This document shows, piece after piece, positions 9,097 through 16,232 of a DNA stretch of 53,380 nt. Location of the stretch: assembly GCA_013821455.1 (NCBI GenBank), contig JACDGS010000030.1, positions 1 to 53,380 of the forward strand, read 5' to 3'. Position 1 is the first letter of the stretch; each line of letters opens with the position of its first letter. A program made the translations under genes and the position numbers. Under the pieces are notes generated by a model that made no database searches, was not told the DNA's origin, and saw only the letters and a program-made list of their open reading frames with translations. Origin of the DNA: Chthoniobacterales bacterium (GTDB taxonomy: Bacteria > Verrucomicrobiota > Verrucomicrobiia > Chthoniobacterales > UBA10450).

Positions 9097-10529
9097 TCAT
9101 CTCGTTAGGGCGTTTCGTCGCAAACAACGATCGGGATTTTCCCGCCCTAAGCATCAGACCTTTTTTCTTACTGTTAGTCTGCGGCGCGCTGGCAGCTTGT
9201 AATAAGGTTGCGCCGGAATCTCCCCCTCAGGCTTCGGCGCCTCCTGGCGCGAGTGTCATCGCGGACGCGCCCTTTACGGGTGTTCCTGAGCCAAAGGATG
9301 CAGTTATCTATCAGGTTAACTTCCGCGCCTTTGCGCCGACAAAGAATTTCGCCGCGGTGCAGGCGAGGCTCGATAGCATTCGAGCCCTGGGTGTGAATGT
9401 TCTCTATCTCATGCCTATTTATCCCGTTGGCCAGATAAAGGGAGTTAACTCACCTTACTGCATCAAAGATTATACCGCGTTGAATAGTGAGTTTGGGAGT
9501 CTGGCCGAATTGCGCACACTTATCGCTGAAGCGCACAAGAGAAACATGGCTGTGCTCTTTGACTGGGTGGCTGATCACACTTCATGGGATAACCCGTGGA
9601 TCACTCATAAGTCATGGTACAAGCAGGACGCGGCGGGTAACATCATCAGTCCGCCCGGGACCGGCTGGCTGGACGTCGCAGCCTTGAATTATAATAGCAC
9701 TGAGATGCGGGATGCCATGATCAAGGCGATGACGTTCTGGGTAAGTGAGGCCAACATCGATGGCTATCGCTGTGACGCTGCGGATTTTGTGCCTCACGAC
9801 TTCTGGAAGCAGGCGATCGACGCACTCCGCGCTATTCCCGGACGTAAGCTGCTGCTACTCGCCGAAGGCACGCGCAAGGATAATTTCGCCGCGGGTTTTC
9901 AGTTAAAGTATGGCATGAGTTTCTTCACTAACCTGGAGAAGAATGTCTTCGGGAAGAAAGGCTCCGCGCGTTCTCTCGACGATCTGAACGCGGAAGAATA
10001 CGCCAACGCCCCGGCCGCCGATCAAGTTGTCCGTTACACCTCCAACCATGATATGGACCTGAGTGATGGAACTCCTTTGGATCTCTTCGGCGGCAAAGAT
10101 GGTTCCCTCGCTGCTTTTGTTGTTGCAGCCTATATGAAAGGTGTGCCGATGATCTACAATGGGCAGGAAGTAGGATGTCCTGTGAAACTAAGTTACTTTA
10201 ACACCAGCACGTCGATCGATTGGACGATGAATCCTGAGCTGACTGACACCTACGAAAAGATCGTTAATCTTAGGAACAGCAGCGAAGCGATCAAACAGGG
10301 GAAGCTATCTTCTTTTAGTAGCGAAGATGTCTGCGCCTTTGTGAAGAGTTACAAATCGGAGGAAGTGTTGGTGGTAGTGAATCTCCGGAATTCTCCTGTC
10401 TCGTACGCGATTCCTTCAGCCCTCTCCAACACCGAGTGGAAGGACGCTTACAACGGCACTGAGGTCACCCTGACCGATCACCTGGAGCTTCAGCCGTTTC
10501 AATACGAGGTTCTAAGGAAGCAGGACTAA
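9093..10529 (+). CDS. GH13 alpha-amylase-family lipoprotein
   Basis: This is a 478-residue GH13 hydrolase, probably lipid-anchored. The best start is TTG at 9093, overlapping the stop of the upstream gene, which leads into a lipoprotein signal (FFLLLVCGALAAC, lipobox LAAC) and a Pro/Ala/Ser linker. The catalytic triad is visible: nucleophile Asp in GYRCDAADF (about residue 228), acid Glu in LLLAEGTR (about 258), and transition-state Asp in YTSNHDMD (about 320). The first conserved GH13 region is FDWVADHTS. The C-terminus is a short beta domain. Expected reaction: cleavage of alpha-1,4 linkages in starch or glycogen fragments. The coupled SusE/F-like protein and the nearby GH31 enzyme suggest a small glucan-use group. 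Confidence 0.88.
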   Translation: MIISLGRFVANNDRDFPALSIRPFFLLLVCGALAACNKVAPESPPQASAPPGASVIADAPFTGVPEPKDAVIYQVNFRAFAPTKNFAAVQARLDSIRALGVNVLYLMPIYPVGQIKGVNSPYCIKDYTALNSEFGSLAELRTLIAEAHKRNMAVLFDWVADHTSWDNPWITHKSWYKQDAAGNIISPPGTGWLDVAALNYNSTEMRDAMIKAMTFWVSEANIDGYRCDAADFVPHDFWKQAIDALRAIPGRKLLLLAEGTRKDNFAAGFQLKYGMSFFTNLEKNVFGKKGSARSLDDLNAEEYANAPAADQVVRYTSNHDMDLSDGTPLDLFGGKDGSLAAFVVAAYMKGVPMIYNGQEVGCPVKLSYFNTSTSIDWTMNPELTDTYEKIVNLRNSSEAIKQGKLSSFSSEDVCAFVKSYKSEEVLVVVNLRNSPVSYAIPSALSNTEWKDAYNGTEVTLTDHLELQPFQYEVLRKQD

Positions 10530-10559
10530 CTCGCGGTAAGATGAAGCGTTAATGTAACG

Positions 10560-11927
10560 CTAAGTCCATTTTTGCATCTGCTCGGGAAAAGGACATTGCG
10601 CGCAGTCGGAGTTATCTTGCAGGCAAAAATCTTCGTAGATTTGCAGGAGACCTTGTTGGCGCGCGACCGTTTTAAGAAACGAGATGCGGCGGGGATCGTC
10701 GCCGAAGAGTCGCGCGGCTCCCGTCTCCAATCTACGATTCGTTAGGCGCGCGGGCAGTTTTTCGTATTCGCTCCATACTGTCCGAGCCTGCGTCTGGCGC
10801 AGCGGCAGAATGACGTTCGCCAGAATCTCGGTGACGCGCGTCTCACCGATGAGCGCCATCTTCGCATCTCTCGGAGGCGAGGTGAGAGTGTAGTGCCGAT
10901 CCCAGTAGGGATGACTGCGAGAAAGGAAAAAATCGCCAGTCACAGTGAGATCGTCTTTGCCTAACGAACGTAGGAGTTTGGGCCAGTCGGCCGCGATGTC
11001 GGCCAGCGCAGCGAGGCGTCGTTGCGGATGATTCAATGGGCGTGTCCCGCTCAAACGCCAGGTGCGCGGAGGAAGAACGAAACGTTCCAGCTCGTCGCGC
11101 CGCCGCCACCAGCTATCCCAAAGTCCGCGCAAATAAGTGCGCGTTCCGGATTGGAATTTTGCCAGGTCTGGTGCCGCAAGGAAACCGGCGGCGCCAAACA
11201 GGATCGCTTCGAGTTCGTTAGGCGTAGCCCGCAGAGCTTTCAAGGGCAGCCGCTGGGCGAGGAGAGTGAAGGGGAGTTTGTTCTGTTTGTAACCGAGCGC
11301 GCCCGCCAGCTCTTGGAAGAGCGCTTCGTCGAGGCCATGAAGCTCGATCAGCCCGCCAAGTCGTTGCGCTTTCCGGGCGAGGCGAAATTTCGCCGCAGCC
11401 TCGAGAATGCTGCGCACTTTTTCCTCCGGCAATCCGCGCAAAGGCGCGTGGCAGCGGCCAGGACGCGCGAGCGGGAGGTTTGTTTCGAACCCGGCCGGAA
11501 GAGCGGTCGGGTCGACCCGCACCTGGGTCACGTTGCGGTGCGTGCTGGTGCGGCTGAAGAAGGCGCGCGCTCCGGCCTCGACAAAAACGTGGAGGATGGT
11601 GTCGTCGAAGGCAGGATTCGTGGCGTGCCCATGTGCCTCCCAACTTTGGTCCACGAGATCGAACTCGATGCTTCCCCTAACGATCGCTCCTCGGTCGACG
11701 CAGATTGATGCGTCTGCGAAATCCGGACCCGCGGCGCGGTTCCACGTGCCGAATTGCACCACTTCCACCTGCTCACCCGCGATGCTCTGAAAGCGGCGGC
11801 CGAAGTCGCCCGCAAACCAGCGCGCCTGCAATTCCAGCTCGCTAAATTTGCGCGGGACCGGCAGGAGCGGGCGTTCGCGAACACTGGCGCGCGCCACTAA
11901 CTGCGCGTAACGCTCGGCACTGGACAT
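10560..11927 (-). CDS. DUF2851 family protein
   Basis: This 455-residue protein resembles the DUF2851 family of unknown function, found in Bacteroidetes and Verrucomicrobia. Recognisable parts are ELQARWFAGDFGRRF, a core with WNRAAGPDFADASI and GSIEFDLVDQSWEAHGH near the N-terminus, and a C-terminal QICSCxxC-like end (FCLQDNSDCAQCPFPEQ) that could hold a metal. The frame is open from 11978, but I prefer the internal ATG at 11927 (MSSAERYAQL), because the extra residues read through the upstream region of the divergent gene. Three copies of the repeated 9-mer lie inside (10739, 10959, 11215). It is alone on its strand, with a convergent GH13 gene downstream. I do not assign a function. Confidence 0.7.
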   Translation of the reverse strand: MSSAERYAQLVARASVRERPLLPVPRKFSELELQARWFAGDFGRRFQSIAGEQVEVVQFGTWNRAAGPDFADASICVDRGAIVRGSIEFDLVDQSWEAHGHATNPAFDDTILHVFVEAGARAFFSRTSTHRNVTQVRVDPTALPAGFETNLPLARPGRCHAPLRGLPEEKVRSILEAAAKFRLARKAQRLGGLIELHGLDEALFQELAGALGYKQNKLPFTLLAQRLPLKALRATPNELEAILFGAAGFLAAPDLAKFQSGTRTYLRGLWDSWWRRRDELERFVLPPRTWRLSGTRPLNHPQRRLAALADIAADWPKLLRSLGKDDLTVTGDFFLSRSHPYWDRHYTLTSPPRDAKMALIGETRVTEILANVILPLRQTQARTVWSEYEKLPARLTNRRLETGAARLFGDDPRRISFLKTVARQQGLLQIYEDFCLQDNSDCAQCPFPEQMQKWT

Positions 11928-12042
11928 GGCGCAGGCTAGGGCGGCTCCGAGGCGAATCGCAAGATGGAAAACCGGCACAGTTTTTCATTGCGTCGCGAAT
12001 GGCTGGCCGTTAGACCGAAGGGTGAAAGCCAACCCGCCAACA

Positions 12043-12453
12043 ATGAAATCAACTCTTCACTTCGTCGCTTCTGCCTGTGCTGCCGCTGTTATTTTCTGCG
12101 CGCCGGAAATCGCTTCCGCGAAAGGCAAGCAAACTCCAACTCCTTCACCGACCGCTGCCGCTTCCGTCTCGGCGACGGTCGCGAGAAGTCGGGCGATTCC
12201 GTTCCGCGGCCAGGTTCTCTCGGTCGATATCGCGGCGAAAACATTCTCCGTCGGCAAGAGAACTTTCCACGTCACCGACCAGACGGTGATCACCGACAAC
12301 GGCGCACCGGCCAGGATTTCGGACATTGTGCCGGTCGAGGCGGTGACCGGTTCCTACTGGAAAAGGGATGGCGGCATGCTGGAAGCGAAGACGGTGAAAA
12401 TTGGCGCGAAAACTCCTGAGGCAAAACCTACGCCTAACGAGTCGCCCAAGTAA
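12043..12453 (+). CDS. Small secreted protein, DUF5666-like
   Basis: This is a 136-residue exported protein. I place the start at 12043 because a signal peptide begins there (MKSTLHFVASACAAAVIF, cleavage after ASA). A Thr/Pro/Ser linker follows, then one small beta-rich domain (FRGQVLSVDIAAKTFSVG ... ITDNGAPARISDI ... GMLEAKTVKIG) resembling DUF5666-type OB-like domains. The C-terminus ends in a charged Pro tail. Its last codons contain one arm of an inverted pair of the repeated 9-mer; the other arm lies just after the stop. Function unknown. Confidence 0.7.
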   Translation: MKSTLHFVASACAAAVIFCAPEIASAKGKQTPTPSPTAAASVSATVARSRAIPFRGQVLSVDIAAKTFSVGKRTFHVTDQTVITDNGAPARISDIVPVEAVTGSYWKRDGGMLEAKTVKIGAKTPEAKPTPNESPK

Positions 12454-12466
12454 CATTCGTTAGGCG
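12431..12466 (+). terminator. Inverted pair of the iterated 9-mer, terminator-like hairpin
   Basis: CGCCTAACGA (12431-12440) and its perfect complement TCGTTAGGCG (12457-12466) form a 10-bp stem with a 16-nt loop spanning the stop codon of the small secreted protein. No strong T-tract follows directly. In Neisseria and Haemophilus, uptake sequences often occur as inverted pairs that double as terminators; this arrangement is the same. Confidence 0.65.
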
Positions 12467-12542
12467 AGGAGAGCGGGCTTTTCCGCACCGTCATCTTCCG
12501 AACGGCCTTCATCTTTCCGAAAGGCCACATCTTTTAACGCCC

Positions 12543-13970
12543 TCAACCTTCCTCGGCTGCACGCAGGGCGACGCGAAGGTCGGCTAGAAAGAGCGCATAT
12601 TCGCGGTCACGCGTTTCTTCATCCGGCTGCCGCAGGAGCGAGGACGGATGCACGGTGGCGACGACGCGCGGTGCGAATTCCGATTCGAGAATCTGCCCGC
12701 GCTCGCTAGTGACACGAAAAGATGATCCGAAGATTGCCTGCGCCGCGGTCGCGCCGAGACAGACGAGGACTTTTGGCCTAACGAGTCGTAGTTCTGCTTC
12801 GAACCAGGGACGGCAGGCGGCGATGTCGCGCGAGCTGGGCTTCTGATGGATGCGGCGTTTCCCGCGCGGCTCCCATTTGAAATGCTTCACCGTGTTCGTG
12901 ACGTAAACCGTGTCGCGATCGATGCCGGCTTCTTCGAGCGCGCGATCGAGGAGCTTGCCGGCCGGGCCGATAAAAGGTTTGCCGCTGAGATCTTCCTGGT
13001 CGCCCGGTTGTTCACCGAGGAACATGAGCGTCGCGTGTTTCGGTCCTTCGCCGAAGACCGTTTGCGTGGCGTTTTTGTAGAGTGGACACGCGGTGCAGCC
13101 ACGCGCGGTTTCGCGCAGAGTCGTTAGGCTGGCTGTTTCCGGGACCGAGGCGGGATGCCATGCATCGTCAGGTGCTATTTTTTTCGCGGCGCTCTTTTTC
13201 ATCATCGTCTCAACCCGGCGCGGCGCGTCGTGGAGGAGTGACGGGATGAGCGTGGCCTCCGGCAGATTGCGCCAATATTTCTTCGGCATCTCCGCCTGCA
13301 TTGCGCGCACCTTTACGCGGGCCGGGTTGAAAATGTTCGCGTAGTAGGTGCGCCAAAGTTCCTCCATCCGATCCGCGCCGGGCGCTTCCGAACGCGGCAC
13401 GCCCGCAGTGAAGGAAAGATTGTTCCCATCCCAGTGCGCGCAACGATCAGGCGTGAGAATGGACCAGCGCATCGAGGCGAAACGATCGGCAAAGAAGGGC
13501 GCGTTCTGCTCGACGATGTGGTGCGCCGGCTCGAACCAAGCGACAAACCATTTTTCGCCGGCGTGCTCTACTTCGCGAAAACGGACGAAGGCGCGCATTT
13601 TGTGAATGTCGTGCCTGACGGATTTCTCAAAATCAGTCGCCTGTGCGACGTCGGGATCGACCACGATTTCGAGCAGATGCGTTTCGCCGTGGGTGAGCCG
13701 CCAGAGGAGGCGGTAGAGGAGCGGCCAGCGACTCGCCTCACGATGGAGCGCGACCAGTTTCGCCAGCGCGAGGAACCGCTTCGGCACGGGGAATTTCGGC
13801 GCAGGTTGGGATTCGTTAGGCGATTCGGCTTCTTCGAAAAGGGAGAGCGCCGGCGCGTCCTGGCCGATTTCTTCCCAGGCAATTTGCTCGGGCGAAATTT
13901 CGCTTTGCAGAGCGCGGCGCGCGGCGACCTGCCAACGCGCAAATGTCGGGAGGAACGAGATTTGTTCCAC
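12543..13970 (-). CDS. TIGR03915/DUF4130 domain fused to UdgX-family uracil-DNA-binding protein
   Basis: This is a 475-residue fusion. The N-terminal half (about 1-240) looks like the DUF4130/TIGR03915 domain linked to a radical SAM partner. The C-terminal half (about 285-475) is a family 4-like uracil-DNA glycosylase fold with the UdgX signatures GEQPGDQEDLSGKPFIGPAG and KRRIHQKPS. In characterised UdgX the His in KRRIH bonds covalently to the site where uracil was removed. The tail has the motif VATVHPSSLLR. Cysteines (CTACPLYKNA and others) could ligate the 4Fe-4S cluster typical of these enzymes. The start is GTG at 13970, five bases after the upstream radical SAM gene, so the two form an operon. 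Likely role: uracil or deaminated-base handling in DNA. Confidence 0.88.
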   Translation of the reverse strand: MEQISFLPTFARWQVAARRALQSEISPEQIAWEEIGQDAPALSLFEEAESPNESQPAPKFPVPKRFLALAKLVALHREASRWPLLYRLLWRLTHGETHLLEIVVDPDVAQATDFEKSVRHDIHKMRAFVRFREVEHAGEKWFVAWFEPAHHIVEQNAPFFADRFASMRWSILTPDRCAHWDGNNLSFTAGVPRSEAPGADRMEELWRTYYANIFNPARVKVRAMQAEMPKKYWRNLPEATLIPSLLHDAPRRVETMMKKSAAKKIAPDDAWHPASVPETASLTTLRETARGCTACPLYKNATQTVFGEGPKHATLMFLGEQPGDQEDLSGKPFIGPAGKLLDRALEEAGIDRDTVYVTNTVKHFKWEPRGKRRIHQKPSSRDIAACRPWFEAELRLVRPKVLVCLGATAAQAIFGSSFRVTSERGQILESEFAPRVVATVHPSSLLRQPDEETRDREYALFLADLRVALRAAEEG

Positions 13971-13975
13971 GCGTT

Positions 13976-15235
13976 TTAGAACTGGCCAGTGATGACGGAA
14001 GGTTCGCCGGCGAAAAGGTCGAGTTGTTTTGGCCTAACGACTAACGAGGAGAGCAGATTAGAGTCCTCGAGCTGGCGCGTCTGCGGATTGGCGTCGGCCG
14101 TCGTCACGAATGGAAGCAATTTTTTCAGCGGCAGGCGGAGGCGAGCCAGATCTTCCAGACGCAACTTATGCCAGCGGCGAAGACGCAGGATGCGCTCAAC
14201 GCTTTTCGTCCCGAGACCAGGTACGCGGAGAAGGAGATGTCGCGGCGCTTTGTTTAAATCGACCGGGAAGAGTTGCCGATAGCGCAGGGCCCAGGCCAGT
14301 TTCGGATCGATCGTTAGGTCGAGGTTAGGAGCGGAGTCCGTCGTCAATTCGTGCGCGGCGAAACCGTAGAAGCGCACGAGCCAGTCGGCTTGGTAGAGGC
14401 GATGTTCCCTCACGAGTGGCGGCGCCAGGAGCGGCAACTTGCTCGAAGCGTCGGGAATCGGACTGAAGGCTGAATAGTAAACGCGCCGCAATTTTTGCCG
14501 CGCGTAGAGCGAGGAAGCCTGACGTAAAATGGTCGCGTCTGAGGCGTCGGTCGCGCCGACAATCATTTGTGTGCTCTGGCCGGCGGGCGCGAAGGCCGGA
14601 GCTTTGGGCGATTCTTTCCGTTCTGCTTTCGCTTCTTCAATGCGGATTTTTATTCCGCTCATGGCGCTCTCGGTGTTCTCGAAATTTTTTTCGGGCGCGA
14701 GGGTTTGCAGCGCGGCGGGAGTGGGCAGCTCGATGTTGATGCTGATGCGATCGGCCCACCGCCCGGCTTCCGCGATCAAGGCGGGAGCGGCCTCCGGAAT
14801 TGTTTTCAAATGGATGTAGCCGCGAAATTTGTGCTCCGTGCGCAATGTGCGAGCAACTTGTATCACCTGCTCCATGGTGTAGTCAGGGTTACGAATGATG
14901 CCTGAGCTGAGGAAGAGGCCTTCGATGTAATTCCGCCGATAAAAATCAAGGGTCAGGTTGACGACTTCTTCGGGCGTGAAGCGTGCGCGCTCTGCGTTGC
15001 TCGACGCGCGGTTGATGCAATAGAGGCAATCGTAAATGCAGTAATTCGTGAGCAGAATTTTCAGGAGCGAAACGCAGCGGCCATCCGGCGTGTAGCTGTG
15101 GCAAATTCCGGTGCCGATAGTAGAATCAATGCCGCCGGAGGTGCGCGAGTTTCGCTTCGTCGTGCCGCTGCTCGCGCAGGAGGCGTCATATTTCGCGGCG
15201 TCGGCGAGGATGGCGAGTTTGCGATCGAGTTCCAT
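13976..15235 (-). CDS. Putative DNA modification/repair radical SAM protein (TIGR03916-like)
   Basis: This is a 419-residue radical SAM protein with the cluster motif CIYDCLYC (Cys 66, 70, 73) following LLTNY. More motifs are visible: FLSSGIIRNPDYTMEQ (a GG-like SAM-binding region), ISINIELP, and a C-terminal helix-hairpin-helix-like DNA-binding segment (LLRVPGLGTKSVERILRLRR, about residues 330-350). This family is known as the partner of the TIGR03915/UdgX protein, and here it precedes that gene on the same strand with a 5-base gap. The role in DNA repair is inferred from this linkage and the HhH; the reaction is unknown. The C-terminus ends in KQLDLFAGEPSVITGQF. Confidence 0.88.
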   Translation of the reverse strand: MELDRKLAILADAAKYDASCASSGTTKRNSRTSGGIDSTIGTGICHSYTPDGRCVSLLKILLTNYCIYDCLYCINRASSNAERARFTPEEVVNLTLDFYRRNYIEGLFLSSGIIRNPDYTMEQVIQVARTLRTEHKFRGYIHLKTIPEAAPALIAEAGRWADRISINIELPTPAALQTLAPEKNFENTESAMSGIKIRIEEAKAERKESPKAPAFAPAGQSTQMIVGATDASDATILRQASSLYARQKLRRVYYSAFSPIPDASSKLPLLAPPLVREHRLYQADWLVRFYGFAAHELTTDSAPNLDLTIDPKLAWALRYRQLFPVDLNKAPRHLLLRVPGLGTKSVERILRLRRWHKLRLEDLARLRLPLKKLLPFVTTADANPQTRQLEDSNLLSSLVVRPKQLDLFAGEPSVITGQF

Positions 15236-15296
15236 GCGCGAGGCGGATAATTTCCGCGATCACGGGGAGATCGCCAGTGGCGGGTGAAACGGTTCT

Positions 15297-15443
15297 GTCA
15301 TCCTGAGCGGAGTGCAGCAGCGGAGTCGAAGGATCCCGCGGAGCGACCGTGAAGGGCAGTCGCGGTTCCCGCAAGGACGCTTCTCGTTAGGTGACGGGTT
15401 CCCTCGACTCCGTTTCGCTTCGCTGCACTGCGCTCGGGATGAC
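15297..15443. repeat. Dispersed inverted-repeat element, copy 1
   Basis: The element begins GTCATCCTGAGCGGAGTGCA and ends with the matching complement TGCACTGCGCTCGGGATGAC, with further pairing around GGAGTCGAAGGATCC / GGGTTCCCTCGACTCC. It is 147 bp. It overlaps the last part of the ParA gene, and its middle contains the 9-mer variant TCGTTAGGT (15384), which supplies the ParA stop. Two related copies lie at 47050 and 49110. It looks like a MITE or REP-type palindromic unit; no transposase is present. Confidence 0.85.
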
Positions 15444-16232
15444 GGACTGCGCCGGCTCAGTCTCGACTTCGTGGCGGCGGAGAAATTCCACGGCGAGCGC
15501 GCGGTACGCTTTCGCGCCCACTCCATTTGGATCGTGTTCGAGGATGCATTTGCCAAAACTCGGCGCTTCGCTCAAACGGACGGTGCGCGGGATTAACGTG
15601 TCGTAAACTCGCTCCTGAAAATGTGCGCGCACCTCGGCCACCACCTGGCTGCTGAGGTTGGTGCGGTTGTCGAACATGGTCATGAGAATGCCGCCCATCT
15701 CGAGCCGCGCATTCGCCCCCGAAGCGCGGATGCGCTCGATTAGCCTAACGATCCGGACGAGCCCCTCTAGTGCGAAATATTCGCATTGAATCGGCGTGAG
15801 CAGCTCGTCCGCGGCCGCGAGCGCATTGGTCATGAGAATGCCTAACGACGGCGGGCAATCGAGGAGAATGAAGTCAAACGTCCCATCCTCGCGCAGGACG
15901 CGCAGGCATTTCGCCAGGCGCGTCAGATGATCGTCCATGCGCGCGATTTCGATCTCAACGCCGGCGAGATCGATATCGGCGGGCACGAGAAAAAGATCGG
16001 GCAGGCGCGTGGGGAGAATCTTATCGGCCACGGAAGCTTCGCCTAACAATGGCTCGTAAAGGCTCTGACCTTCGATTTCCTGTAATCCAAAAGAGCTGGT
16101 GGCGTTGCCTTGCGGATCGAGATCGATCAGCAAAACCCGCCGGTGTTTCTCCGCCAGGGCCGCGGCCAGGTTGACCGCGGTGGTGGTCTTGCCGACTCCA
16201 CCTTTTTGATTCGCGACTGCGATAATTTTCAT
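15387..16232 (-). CDS. parA: ParA/Soj-family ATPase with repeat-derived C-terminus
   Basis: This is a 281-residue ParA/MinD-family ATPase. The deviant Walker A is QKGGVGKTTT (residues 9-18). Walker A' is LLIDLDPQGNAT and Walker B is FILLDCPPSLGILMTNAL. The core up to about residue 262 (AYRALAVEFLRRHEVE) is a normal-length Soj protein. The last roughly 19 residues (SVIPSAVQRSETESREPVT) are encoded by the dispersed inverted repeat, and the TAA stop lies inside a variant of the repeated 9-mer. Its start overlaps the stop of the LanB-like gene by four bases. No parB or parS-like cluster is seen nearby, so it may segregate the chromosome or act as an orphan ParA placing another cargo. Confidence 0.9.
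   Translation of the reverse strand: MKIIAVANQKGGVGKTTTAVNLAAALAEKHRRVLLIDLDPQGNATSSFGLQEIEGQSLYEPLLGEASVADKILPTRLPDLFLVPADIDLAGVEIEIARMDDHLTRLAKCLRVLREDGTFDFILLDCPPSLGILMTNALAAADELLTPIQCEYFALEGLVRIVRLIERIRASGANARLEMGGILMTMFDNRTNLSSQVVAEVRAHFQERVYDTLIPRTVRLSEAPSFGKCILEHDPNGVGAKAYRALAVEFLRRHEVETEPAQSVIPSAVQRSETESREPVT

Noticed and set aside
4700-10500. Apparent excess of CTAAC/GTTAG words and TTA codons in the glucan group and early EPS genes
   Set aside because: A rough count is only modestly above random expectation, so I do not treat it as a second motif dialect.
15387-16232. Complete parABS partition locus
   Set aside because: No parB gene or parS-like 16-mer palindrome was seen beside ParA.
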